From the NCBI GenBank assembly GCA_020226215.1, contig CM035235.1:47955511-48019510 (forward strand): a DNA stretch of 64,000 nt. Direction: 5' to 3'. The stretch is from Sindora glabra. Lineage: Eukaryota; Streptophyta; Magnoliopsida; Fabales; Fabaceae. The translations under genes were made by a program, and so were the position numbers. Positions within the stretch are counted from its first letter, which is position 1. Every line of letters starts with the position of its first letter. The notes beneath the pieces were generated by a model. The model ran no database searches. It saw only the letters and a program-made list of their open reading frames with translations, and was not told the DNA's origin. Shown piece by piece: positions 51,576 to 63,330 of this stretch.

Positions 51576-53427
51576 TGTTTTTATTACTCAATTAAATTAG
51601 CTTTAGGGAGTATCGTATATTTTTACAGATTAATGCTATTAATAAGTGCTATTCAAAATATGCACACATTCCTTTATGCAATTTATTACCTGACATTTTT
51701 TTTATCATACTCAAGCCGAACGTCCTCTAAAATTAGGAATTATTTTAACTGATGAGTATGTAGGCAAGCATTCCACTAAAAAAAAGGATGAATTATGTTT
51801 CAGAATTTTACAAAAATTTTAAATCTTCAAAACCCTGTGTTAGTTTCTTAAGATCAAATCATTAGAAATAATAGATTACCAATGAATTGCACAATCTTTC
51901 TTAAGCAATTAAAAAAAATAAAACCCTAACTACTCAATATCACCAACAACAATACAAAGATGCTCAAAATAAATTGCAGAAATTAAAGAGATTAGGGAAA
52001 GGAAAATCAAATGTAAGTTTCAGAGTGATTCAACCTTAAAGAACCTCAATATAAGAATTACATTTATTTTCAGGCTTAACTAACTTTGACCCTACTTATT
52101 CACTTTTCCTCCAGGATTCAAATAGTCACGAAAAGAAATTTCTACAAATTTAACTTGATTCTTCCAAATGCAATCTAAACACGTACATGGGTTGCTTGGT
52201 TCATTTGGCCTGATTTTTAAACAAATAGAATTTAAATTTTTTTATTATTCGATTATTTAAGAGATTTTCCTCTTTTCTTTCCTCATAATCCAATTAATAT
52301 TTGAGTCTAGGTTGGGCTATGATTATATGAATTGAGTTAGCTCAATCTAATTTGATTATATAAAATTATATTTAATTAATTTTATTATAAAAATATTTAA
52401 TTTGATGTAACTAAATAGTTTATATATTTAAATATTCTATTATCTATGTGAATGTATATTTTTTTAACATAAAAAACTATTTATTACTTAAAATAATAAT
52501 AAAATAAAAATAAATAAATTTTTGAGCTAGATCTCAAATCATATATAATCTTAATTAGGTCGAAGCGAGTCAAATTGTTCAAAAATCGAACAAGGCAAGC
52601 ATAGGCTCAAGTTTGATCACTATTTTTCATATAATTATGTATGAAAATTTTGTTTCGAAACTTTGCAACCCAATTTATATACACCTCTAATACAATTTAA
52701 TCCTTTTAAATTTTCTCCTTGATGTACTCAAAATCTAAAAGATGTCTCACACTTGATTTTTAAGGGTCTCCTCACAAACAATACAAAAAAAACGGTTTGA
52801 ATATAAGAAAATGAAGCTCACTAATAGCCCAATGTTGGATTACATGTTGAAACTCTAGACTAAAGGTGAAGAGAATTATGAAGGTCAGGGAGGGTTTCAA
52901 CAATGTAAGAGGAAAACGTGAATGATTCTTGTGTGTTTTTTATGAGTTCTAAACTTGATTTCTGAATGTGTAACGTTTTATATTGGTTGAGATATGTTTA
53001 GGGATCAAATTTCGGCACAGAGTAGTTGTCATAGTACAGTAAATTTTAAAACAGGATTACAACAATTTACTGTTGTACTTGTTCGATATTTTCTAAGGAA
53101 TCCAAGAGTAAAAGTTAGCCGTAGCCATATTTTCTACGTAATCCTGCTGATGATAAAACTTGATCTTTTAAGGGATTTTGCAGTGCCTCTAAGCTTATTT
53201 TTCTCACTCAATCATATCATTTGGCCGCTCTTCCTAGCCTACGGTTTTGATTTCTCCAACTGTTATAGCAAGAGCTGCCGTCCATGGCCATGGCCAAAGC
53301 CACACGTTTTTTCCGATTTAATTTCTATTTCTTCCCTTTCACCTTTGTCAATTTTTTCATGGTTTTATTTACTGTTATATTATCCATTGCCATCAGAGCC
53401 GTCAATAAAGTAATAGCCAAATTACAT
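51575..53427. other. Intergenic stretch, with one unexplained 139-codon ORF
   Basis: Mostly AT-rich. The region at about 52190-52640 has degenerate inverted motifs (GAGTTAGCTCAA, GAGCTAGATCTCAA) suggestive of a small decayed element. A plus-strand ORF at 52994-53413 encodes 139 residues with several hydrophobic stretches (LLMIKLDLL, LSLFFSLNHIIWPLFLAYGF, IFSWFYLLLYYPL) and a PWPWPKP motif. I do not recognise it; it has no obvious codon bias and ends just before the Ty3/gypsy insertion at 53428, which could be hiding a longer disrupted gene. Confidence 0.35.
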
Positions 53428-53863
53428 TGTTAAACATAGCGGATAGATAATAGAAATTAAGAAACAAAGGAGAAAGAATTGCTGAAAAAATATTAGGAAG
53501 AATCTTCAACGAATATTATTCCAACAATAGAGTTCTTGTGGGGTGAACAAAACTCCTAGTACAAATGTCCATAATGAATAACTGGTTGAAACTATGCCTA
53601 AAAAGGGATATTTATACTAATATCCCAAATATTATTTGCAATTAAAAAATAACATTAATAGATTAATAGATTTGCATTTTCTACACCTTCTCCACTTTTA
53701 TTGAATAACATGTAAATTCTCATATGTATTGACTCTTTCCCACTTCCTTTGAGGAGCACTAAACAGTTGAGATATTTGGAACTAGTCAAAATTAATTGGA
53801 CTGTTATGCTTATCACATGATTTCTTAATTATAGAATATATGTGTATTGGTGAAGTGCTATCA
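53428..53863 (-). repeat. 3' LTR of the Ty3/gypsy element
   Basis: Aligns along its whole length with 58242-58683; shared blocks include 'ggataatagaaatta'-like, 'aatattattccaacaat', 'ccaaatattatttgcaatta', 'ccttctccacttttgttgaataacatg'-like and 'cttatcacatgattt'. It is preceded by TACAT (53423-53427). Confidence 0.92.
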
Positions 53864-53876
53864 TTACTTCCCTTTT
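53864..53876 (-). other. Polypurine tract of the Ty3/gypsy element
   Basis: AAAAGGGAAGTAA on the minus strand lies directly against the start of the 3' LTR (TGATAGCAC). This is the expected plus-strand primer for reverse transcription. Confidence 0.8.
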
Positions 53877-53879
53877 GGA

Positions 53880-56800
53880 AAGACACCTTGTCTTCAAGGT
53901 GGAAAGTGGGAAATTGCTTAGCCAAAAGATCATAATTTTCCCAATTGGATTCCTCCATTGGTCTGTCTGCCCACTATACCAATAGTTTTAGAGATTGTAC
54001 TTCTCCTTCTTTTACCCATCAATGTCCTAAAATTCAAGTAGGTGTAAGAATGAGTTCCTTGTTAGAATTGATTGTAAGAGGTAGTAGGTCTGCAGGTGTA
54101 TATTGTCTATAGGTAGCCATAGCATAGAAACATGAAAAATGGGGTGCACTTTAGTTGAATCCAGAAGTTTCAACTCATATGCCATTGTTCCCACTTTTCT
54201 TAGTACTTTATAAAGTCTAAAGAATCAAGGTGAAAGCTTTTCATATCTATATTTAGCAAGAGAAAGTTGACGGTAAGGTTGCATGTGTCGGAATACAAAG
54301 TCTCCTTCATGAAATTGCAAATCTCCTTTTAGCATTAGCTTAAGCTTTCATTCTTGACTGGGTTTTAAGTAAATTCTTTTTTAATAGTTTTAGTATCTCA
54401 TCACACGTGACTGATTGATCTTCAAGCTCAATAATACAGGTTTCACCCTTAATGTAAGGTTGAATCATGAGTGGGTCTCTTCCACAAACAATGTGGAAAG
54501 GAGTAGTACCTATAGATAAATGAAAACTATGGTAGAAATTTATGCCATGAATAAGATTACTCGTGCATAAAACACCTTAGGTACATCTCCAAACATTGGT
54601 TGACAACCTCAATTTATCCATCAAATTGCGGATGATATGTCATACTAATACATAGCTAGGTTTAACTCAATTTAAATAACTTCTACTTAAAAGCACTTAA
54701 AAAAAGAGAATTCCTATCTAACATAATTGATTGAGGAATACCATGGAGATGGATAATCTCTTTACAAAATGCGGAAGCCATAATTTTTATATTAAAAGGG
54801 TGTGAAAAAGGAATAAAGTAGGAATACTTACTAAGGTGATCCACTACTACTAGCATAGTATCATAACCCCTAGACTTATGTAGCCCGATAATGAAATCAA
54901 GTGAGACATCTTCCTAAATTTTATTAGGGATTGGCAATAGATGCAATAATCTGGCGGGAACTAATGTTTGATATTTATTCTAGTGACATATCCTATAATT
55001 TTGAATCTGTTCTTTCATTTCATACTTCATATGTGGCTAGAAAAATGTCGTCGATAGCCATTTTAGAGTCTTTATGTATCCTCCATGTCTAGCCATAGGG
55101 GTGTCATGACAATCAGCAAGTAATTTTAGACATAAAGTTGCATGATTAGGGATGACAAGATGGTTCTTGTAATATAGTTTGCTATGAACAATCTGAAAGT
55201 TAGGATAAGTTTTAGCATTTTTTTTAAATATGGCTATGATATCTTTGGTATAAAAATCAACCTCTAAAGCAATCTATAACTCTATAAAATTTAAGGGAAT
55301 AGGAAGAACTAATGATTATAATTCAACATTTGGACGGCATCTAGAAAAAGCATTAGCTCTCTTATTGTCAACACCCTTTTTATAAATAATAGAAAGATCA
55401 TAAGGTAACAATTTTAAAAGGAGACACTGCTTTTCATTGGGTGTTAACCTTTGATCCAGAAGGTATTTTAAGCCACAGTGATCAAATTTGACAATGAAAT
55501 GTCTACTTATCAAATAATGTTTCTGTTTTTGCAAAGCCAACACAAGAGTTAAGAATTCCCTATCATAAGCAAATTTTACTTTATGAGAAAAAGAGAAACC
55601 TTAATTGAAATAAGCCACTAGATGTCCTTTGTGAAGGAAAATTACTCTAACCCTTTTAGATAAGGCATCACATTCCACTATGAATGGTTGATTGAAGTTT
55701 GGTAATCATAAGATAGGAATAATAACTAGGCTTATTTGACTTTCTTGAAAGCTTTTTCAGCCTCTTGTGACCATTTGAAATTATTTTTCTCAATGAGGTT
55801 TGTCAAAGGCCTTGCTACAACACCATAGTCTCATATAAATTTGCAATAGTAATCCGTAAAGCCTAGAAATCCTAATAATTCCTTTACATTAGCTGGCGTG
55901 GACCAATCATAAACAATATGAATTTTCTCCTAATCAATATATACACTTTTAGAGGATACAATTTGACTAAGGAAAGTGATCTGGGGTTAGCTAAATAAAC
56001 ATTTAGAGGCTTTAGCATAAAACTAATGCTTACGCAAAAGGTAGAAAGCTACTTTCAAGTGTTTGTAATGCTATTCAATATTAGGATTGTATACAAGTAT
56101 ATTATCAAAGAGCACTAGAACAAATCTCTTTGAATAAAGTCTAAAAATTTCATTCATGGCAAACTGAAAAGTAAAAGGAATATTTGTCAATTCAAAGGGC
56201 ATTACAATAAATTCATAATAATGTGAATGGGTTCTAAAAGCAATCTCATTTATATCCAGTGGGTAAACTCATATCTGATGATAACTAGAGCATAAATTAA
56301 TTTTTTTAAAAATAATAGCTCCTTATAACTCATCTAAAAGTTCATAAACATTAGGAATAGGGTATTTATCAAGAATTATAATGTGATTCAAGCCTCGATA
56401 ATCAATATAAATATGCCAAGATTGGTCCTTCTTTCATATTAGTAACACGGGGCTTGCAAAGGGACTGCTACTGGGATGAATAACCATATTTGTAAAAGCT
56501 TTGCTACTTGCTTCTTTATTTCAACTTTTTGAGAATAGGGATATTGATATAGTTACAGATTCGATAGCTTAAAGTTAAAGAGTAATGGAATAGCATGAAT
56601 GTGATCCTAAAGTGGCAGCAACGTGTTAGGTTCCCTAAAAACACAATCAAATTGGTGAACCAGATCTTAAATAATTAAAGGAGAGGGATAGTACCTAATT
56701 TTTTGGCTAGAAATTAGAAGGTAGCCTCAATGGTCATGTTATATGAGACTTTCTGTAGCTTATACTTCTTTCTACTTAGATTAAAGATCAAGAACATTTC

Positions 56801-58214
56801 ATTCCAATTTGCTTGAACCATGTTTAATGAAGCTAGCTATTTAATCCTCAATACAAAATTTGCTTCGTTGATAGAGAATAGACAATAATCTTGTGTAATG
56901 CTTAGCTTAGGCAATTGCACTTCCATTTTTTTATAAATCTAATTATAGCTTATAAATTTGTCGTTGCTAATTCAACCACTAAAGGAAGGAATGATTTGAA
57001 TTGGTAAGCTAAGCTTTGCACCAATTTCTCAAAGATAAAATTATATGTTAATCAAATTTGACTTATCATGAGTACCTGATAGCCCCTAAGAGTTCTTCAT
57101 ATTTTTGACATTGTGTCTTTCATTTTGCTTAAGATTATATGGAATAAAATTTCAATTAAATTCCCCTATGGATGGATAGCTTTAAGTTCATTGATCTCCA
57201 CTCTTTTACCTACCATCATGTATTTATCGGTTAATTCCATTAAGGCCAACATTGATGATTTGCAACGGTCTTCAGGGATGAATTTCTTGTCACAACAAAA
57301 GCATAAATCCTTGTCATAGAGTAGTGGTTGCTTGAATGATAGTTGCTAGTGGAGGAAAAGCAATGCTTGAGCGATACATTATCAAACTTGTTGTAGGCCC
57401 TCTGAAGTCATAACTAGTCCATAAAGAGGTATTAGGCCGAGACTGTTGTGCTAAATTAGAAGTTTTAGGCCCACTATTGGATTGGCCCTTGAATTTATAT
57501 TCCAATGCTAAGCTCACAACCTTATAAACACTCCTGGGCTTAAGAACTTGCACATTAACTTTTAATTCTTCTTTAAGCTTATTAAGAAAAACGCCTAACA
57601 AATAGTGTTTAGGCCAATTCTTCACATGAGCGGCTTACTTTGCAAATTCTTGATGATATTCTTAAACACTCCCCACTTGTTTAACATTATAGAGATGTTT
57701 ATCCAGGTTCTAAAATTCTATAGGTCCATAATGCTCTTCCAAAGCCTTCATTAGCTAATCCCAATACAAAAAAGTGCACTCGTTATTGATTCAAGAAAAT
57801 AAATCAATAGCATCACCTTCTAAATACATAGCAACAATGTTTACTTAAAGCCCATTGAGTATATGATAATATTGAAAATACTTTTTAGCTTTCAAAATCC
57901 ATCTACGTGGATCCCCCCTTCAAATTTTGGAATCTTCACCTTTGTATGGGGTTACCAGGGAGGGTTTCCTATCCACCATGGTATGTCTACATCTTCATTT
58001 TCTTCATATGGCTCTTGTCCTTTATTATGGTCAATGATGCTAGCTTCAACATGATGCGAGTTATTTGATACGCCTTAAGTGCAACCACTTTTAAGGCTAG
58101 TAGATCAATGGTATTTAATTTAAGGGCAATAACAGATAATTGTTGAGCGATAGGATTAGGGTTTTGGGTATTATCCAAATCGTGGATAGACATAGAAGAA
58201 CAAGTGTTTACCAT
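53880..58214 (-). pseudogene. Ty3/gypsy gag-pol relic, heavily interrupted
   Basis: Read on the minus strand. Gag starts near 58214 (MVNTCSSMSIHDLDNTQNP) and continues at 57625-57314 (HYLLGVFLNKLKEELKVNVQ, LKPRSVYKVVSLALEYK). RT begins near 56600 (DHIHAIPLL, YPYSQK). Its catalytic block at 56109-56086 reads FDNILVYN, so the second Asp of the F/YxDD box has become Asn. The RT/RNase H junction at about 55893-55738 reads LLGFLGFTDYYCKFI*DYG and ARPLTNLIEKNNFKWSQEAEKAF. RNase H (55543-55316) has YLISRHFIVKFDHCGLKYLL and VDNKRANAFSR. Integrase shows HDTPMARHGGYIKTLKWL (about 55110), YHPQFDG*IEVVNQCLEMYL (about 54640) and TTPFHIVCGRDPLM (about 54500). The end has NWENYDLLAKQFPTFHLEDKVSF, like a chromodomain tail. 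Many stops are CAA-to-TAA or TGG-to-TAG changes. Confidence 0.93.
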
Positions 58215-58222
58215 TTTGGCAA

Positions 58223-58238
58223 CTAGGCTTGGATACCA
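58223..58238 (-). other. Primer-binding site of the Ty3/gypsy element (degenerate)
   Basis: On the minus strand, TGGTATCCAAGCCTAG follows three bases after the 5' LTR end. It matches the initiator-Met primer site TGGTATCAGAGCCAGG with a few substitutions, in line with the age of the element. Confidence 0.8.
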
Positions 58239-58241
58239 AAT

Positions 58242-58683
58242 TGTTAAACATGGTAGATGGATAATAGAAATTAAAAAGCAGAGGAGAAAGAATTGCTAGA
58301 AAAATATAGGCAAGAATCTTTAACAAATATTATTCCAACAATGGAGTCCGTTTGGAGTGGGTAAAACTCCCAATACAAATGTCAATAATAAAAAATCGAT
58401 CAATGATGAACTATGCTTAAAAAGGAATACTTATACTAATACTCCAAATATTATTTGCAATTAAATGAATAACATTAATAGAATAACAAATTTGCATTTA
58501 ATATGCCTTCTCCACTTTTGTTGAATAACATGCAAATTCTTATATGTGTTGACCCTTTTCCACTCCTCTTGAGGAACGTTAGATAGTTGAGATACTTGAA
58601 ACTAGTCAAAATTAATTCAATTGCTATGCTTATCACATGATTTGCTTTTTCTAAAATATGTGTATATTGATAGAGTGCTATCA
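58242..58683 (-). repeat. 5' LTR of the Ty3/gypsy element
   Basis: The partner of 53428-53863, followed by TACGT (58684-58688), one transition away from the left flank TACAT. It carries the promoter side of the element. A 69-codon minus-strand ORF within it is not a gene. Confidence 0.92.
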
Positions 58684-59790
58684 TACGTATATTTTAGTAT
58701 GAATATATATTCTTATTTAATTTCTTAAAATTTTATGTAAAATTATATATATTATTTAAAATATCTTTGGGAATATTTAAATTTTACTCCATTAAAATAT
58801 TAAAATATATGTATTTCTACTAACTCTTAAATCCTAACTGTGGCATTGTATTATAGGCTTGCTGGTGAAGATGCACATGAGCCCTCCATTAGAGATATTG
58901 ATGGACAATTATCCACAGAGGGTTAACTGCAGACGAGGTCAAATTTTTAAGGTTATAGTTAGATACTTCAAAAGTTCAATGAGTAAATTGCAAATGATGG
59001 AGGAAGATTTAATCTATTTTAAGCGTGCATTTTTGTACATGTCTAGGCGAGTGTGCACCAAAATAATAATTTTTTATATGATACAATAAGATAATGTAAA
59101 TACCAAATTTTTATACAAATTGAAGTTAGGCTTATATGGATTTGGATTATAAATAAATTTTAATATGAATGATAAATAAGTCAAGTTAAAATTGTAAATA
59201 AATTAACATGTTTAAAATTTTAAATTATTATTTGAAATATAATTAATAATTAAATTATAAATAGTTAAATATAATAAAAACATAAAATTTATATTTTAAT
59301 AAAATTCCAATAAAAGTTTAAAAAATTATTTTATCAATGATTAAAAGTATTTTTAAAAAAATAATAAGTAATTATATTTAATAAATAATTTTATATTATA
59401 AAATTTCTTAATTAAAATTATTAAATAAACTAATGGATTAATTAAATATGAAACAATTATTATTTAAATTAAATTTAAGTTAAATTTATTTAAATTATTA
59501 TTAATTTTTAGCACAACATGAATTCGATGCATAAATATAAATTGCCATTTTAGTATATAGTTGGCTATGACAAATATGTCCAAATATGTCCCAGAATTTG
59601 CTTACAGAGGGCTAGAATGTCTGAATTTGTCATACACACCAAGAAAATTACAAATGCGTAGATTAATTGGTTAATTATGGCATTAGCCATCCTACTGGAA
59701 CTAAGCTACTTCTTTAACCTTCCGAAGTTTGCCATATTACTGCTTGCTGATTTGATGGAGGTCTCTCTGACTAAAGAGGCCAGCGTGGGA
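58684..59790. other. AT-rich intergenic stretch
   Basis: A 76-codon plus-strand ORF (58859-59089) shows no known domain. The remainder is AT-rich. A more balanced patch at about 59640-59790 precedes the poly-C tract and has no readable product. Confidence 0.4.
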
Positions 59791-59796
59791 ACCCCG

Positions 59797-59816
59797 CCCC
59801 CCCCCCCCCCCCCCCC
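59797..59816. repeat. Poly-C homopolymer, 20 C
   Basis: Twenty consecutive C, preceded by CCCCG and followed by G, CTT and a T run. It is highly atypical for this AT-rich region. It could be a true C/G microsatellite able to form G-quadruplex or i-motif DNA, or an assembly or polishing artefact. Confidence 0.9.
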
Positions 59817-59916
59817 GCTTTTTTTTCTCTTTTGATTGATTTTGCTTTTTGTTGCATTTTACTTTCTATTTTTTTTTGGCTTAGGATGCTTAGAATTATC
59901 AAAAAAATATTAAAAA

Positions 59917-60530
59917 TATATTTAGATGGATAGAATAGAATAAAATAGAATGTAAATGAGAATGAGAATAAATAAAAAGTTGATTTAATATATATTATAA
60001 AATGAGAATATTCATTCAGTTCATCAAATAATGGAATATATATTCTATAATAAATGTTATAGAATGAATTATTCTCTTATTTACAAATTGATTCCTCATA
60101 TTTTTTATATATTCTAACATTACTTTTTATTAATATGTGATAAAAAATACTAGGTTTTGAATATTTCTTGATTGAATTATTTTAATAATTACATTTTTAA
60201 TAATAAAATTTAAAACATTATATTTTTTTATTCTTAAAAAATTAATATAAAAGTTTAGTCAATTAAAAAATTTATCCTTTTATTATAAATTTTTTGTTAA
60301 TTATAATTTTTGTGATAAAATTTAAATTATGATAATTTTATTATTAATTATATTATATATTTTAATAATAAGGATATTATTACCTTTAATTATATTTTTT
60401 CCTATTCTATTGGATCAAAATTTTGTTATATCAAATGAAATATTCACTCAATTCCTTACCAAATCATATAATTATGAAATGATTACTTTATTTTATTCTT
60501 ATTTTATTCTATTCCTTCCAACCAAATGTA
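59917..60530. mobile_element. MITE-like element with ATTTRGWTGG ends, ~615 bp
   Basis: The left end TATATTTAGATGGATAGAAT pairs with the reverse complement of the right end (TACATTTGGTTGGAAGGAAT). Both ends then run into GAATAGAATAAAATA-type repeats. The interior is AT-rich without coding capacity, and a diverged relative lies at 19313-19962. A 79-codon ORF at 60329-60568 lies mostly within it and is probably spurious. Confidence 0.7.
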
Positions 60531-60625
60531 TCGTAAGAGTATTTGTCGTGAATTTTTTACTCAAATAATATTTGATATCTCTCAAAAATTTTATATTTTA
60601 TGTTATATTTAGAATTCAATTTCTA

Positions 60626-60664
<39 letters not shown>

Positions 60665-61010
60665 ATAATTTAATCATTCTTATCGTTATCTAAAAAAATA
60701 GAAAGTGCATTAAGCAAAGTGAGAAAATGTTCGATACTGCTCATTGCAATTATAAAATAGAACAATGAGCCAAAAAGCTTTATGTATACATTTCATTCAA
60801 CCAAGTATACTATAAGAGTGTTAGTTGAAGGCATTCCATGTCCTTTAAAAGTTTTATATCTTTTGGTAAATTTAAAGATTGATTCCTAATTTTTATATAT
60901 AAATATATTTAGTGATTTAATTATTCTTATCATTATTAAAAAATAAAGAATTTATTAAGTAAGGCGAGAAAATGTTGGATAATGCTAGTTGCAATCATTA
61001 AATAAAACTA
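60523..61010. repeat. Diverged tandem duplication, ~245-280 bp unit
   Basis: The first unit, from 60523 (CAAATGTATCGTAAGAGTAT), recurs from about 60801 (CAAGTATACTATAAGAGTGT). Shared blocks include 'gagaaaatgttcgatactgc' against 'gagaaaatgttggataatgc' and 'gcaattataaaatagaac' against 'gcaatcattaaataaaac'. A (TA)n tract expanded only in the first unit (60631-60662) explains the variable spacing. Confidence 0.8.
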
Positions 61011-61137
61011 TTAACTAAGAAACTTCCCGTATTAAGGCATTAATTTGTAACACATTATCCTAGTCTTCTCTTGAAATTATTTTATCAACTTCCCTAGTTA
61101 TTCTTTTAGATTTGAATTATTAATCTGTTAAATAATA

Positions 61138-61658
61138 GGGAAAATGCAAAATATTACAATTAATTTTGAGTTGTTTGAATTTTGTCCCCTTCTACTTTAA
61201 AAATATAAAAACTACTCCTTAAATTGTAAAAGATTTAAAATTAATATTCATTGTCAATTTAATTAATCATTTTATTAAATTCTATAATTTTTATAAATTT
61301 TTAAATAAAAATTATAATATTATAGTATATTAATTTATTTCATCATTTTATCATAAATAATTTCACAACTCATTTTTTATTGTTTAAATAAAACTCTATG
61401 TATTTATTTTATTCCAATTAATTATATAACTTAAAAAATATTTATTAAAAATAAAAAATAAATTAATATACTATAATATTGTTATTTTTGTATAAAAATA
61501 TCATAACAAATCATATAATTTAATAAAATAATAAATTCAGTTGATGGTAGATGTTAATTTTAAGTTTTCTATAATTTAATAGAATAATTTTATAATTTTC
61601 AAAGTTGAAGGGGGTAAAATCTAATAATCTTATAATTGAGGAAATATTTTACATTTTT
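61138..61658. mobile_element. MITE-like inverted repeat, ~520 bp
   Basis: The left arm, 'aaaatgcaaaatattaca...tttgtccccttctactttaaaa', pairs with the reverse complement of the right arm ('aaaatgtaaaatatttcctc...ttacccccttcaactttgaaaa'). Pairing extends inward through 'attatagtatattaatttatt'. Arms are about 240 bp. No ORF is seen. It is related in style to the 24.9-kb element. Confidence 0.7.
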
Positions 61659-63330
61659 AAATAATATAAAATTATTTATAATTGTACTTCTGTAAAATAT
61701 ATAAGAATACATTGTGAATAAGCCCAAATCTCCCAAAGTGGATATTAAGCATTATATCTTAAGTAATACTTTTAAAGTGTACTCTCAATGAAAGAATTCA
61801 AGTTATTCAAAAAGAATCGGACAATCCCCTGATCCTAGGGAAGTAATTTTGCTAGAATCCTATAAATCAGGAAAATCATCAGGTTATGGTACAATAGATC
61901 TAATTGGTTAAAACAATAGAATTGGATAATCTCGTGAATAAATATTTATACAAATTTATTGAAACATTAAATAATAGTAAATCTAAATTTATAATTTATG
62001 AATATAAGAACCCTGAGAACTGTTTGGACAACATCATAATATAATGTGCAGTAGAATAAACCAACATGATAATATAAAATAAGATAATAAAAGGATATAA
62101 TATAATAATGCTCAATTTTTGATATATAATTATATAAAAGATGATATTATAAAGCATATTATTGATTATCTCTTATCAAATCCTTTTAATATGAATAGTA
62201 TTAAAAAGTTTTTGGACAAAATCATCTTTAAGCGGCATTTTGGTTCGCAAAATCATATAATTTTTTTTTAATTTTTAATATTCTTAAGAATGTGATACAA
62301 GAATGTCATATTACAAAGTTTATATATTTAAAAATAATATTGTTATATTACTAAAACTATTTTCATTGAAAATCACATGATTAATCATGTTTAGTAATAG
62401 TAAATAGTAATTAAAGGCAGCAAGCAAAGGTCAAGCACCAGTTAGTTGCAAACCATTGTTTACCAAACTCTTCTTACTTTGTCTCACACTACCATTGTTC
62501 AAAGTTAGAAGCAAAAGGAAGATATAAATTTTATTCTTATCATATCAGGTCACATCATGTCCAAATCTTATGTTGAGAGTATAAAATTACCTGATCAGAT
62601 TAAATTATTATATTTGATAGATGAGTCAAATATCTCTTAAGACATCAGTTATATTATCAAAATATTTTTAATTCCACTCTAGTGTTGAAATTTTTTAATT
62701 TTACTACTACTTCTTATAATTCTACAAATAAGGAAATCAATCCCTCAATTTTATTTTAGGAATTATTGAATTATGATATCAAAATAATTTATTAATTAAA
62801 AGATTCTAGAATGTCACCATAGAACTATGTTAGCAATCTCATGAACCCAATTGGATAGAGTCTTACTAGCTATTTATCACCCTTCAACAATGACAACAAT
62901 TTCACCCTCATCCCCTTCCTCATTGTTTCCCAATTAATTAGAGTTACATTAGGGGTATTGTGTCAAGCTTTCCTAAAGAGGTTGATGGTGGTCAGCAAAT
63001 AAGAGGCTAGTCATCCTTTCTTTATTTTTATATATAACTTTTGTAATTTGTTCCCTTAAGGTTACCCATTTTGATTGCCAAAGTTGATTTCGTTCTTAAA
63101 TTTTATTATTCTCTCTTAATGTGTGAAATTAACAATAGATTTGTTTCATCTTGAGTTAGTTTTATTAGTTTGGCTAAAATTGGTTGTTTTCGTTATTTTG
63201 TTGTCATGAAATTTGTGGGTTTTTAATAGAGATTATTGGCTTTGCTTGCTTGACAGTAATCAAAGTTTAGATCAAAATTTGACTAAAATCTTTTAATAAC
63301 ATGGCTAATAAGAAGAGGCTTTAGGTTTAA
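61659..63330. other. AT-rich intergenic stretch, nothing recognised
   Basis: No ORF of note, no RNA gene and no clear element ends. A less AT-rich patch at about 62860-63010 (CCCTTCAACAATGACAACAATTT...) has no coding signal. Confidence 0.45.

Larger units (their letters stand above)
53428..58683 (-). mobile_element. Old full-length Ty3/gypsy (chromovirus-like) LTR retrotransposon
   Basis: Two ~440-bp LTRs bound the element (53428-53863 and 58242-58683). They start TGTTAAACAT and end GTGCTATCA on the plus strand, so TG...CA in element orientation. The flanking 5-mers are TACAT and TACGT, a target duplication with one mutation. A tRNA-Met-type primer site lies next to the right LTR and a purine tract next to the left LTR, so the element reads on the minus strand. 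Gag, RT, RNase H, integrase and a chromodomain-like end follow in the Ty3/gypsy order. The LTRs differ by many substitutions and indels, and the reading frame is full of stops, so it is ancient and dead. Confidence 0.93.

Noticed and set aside
51456..51752. 98-codon ORF encoding an Ile-Tyr repeat
   Set aside because: It is translation of a (TA)n microsatellite.
52190..52640. Possible MITE with GAGCT-rich inverted motifs
   Set aside because: Only short, scattered inverted matches are present; no termini or target duplication could be defined.
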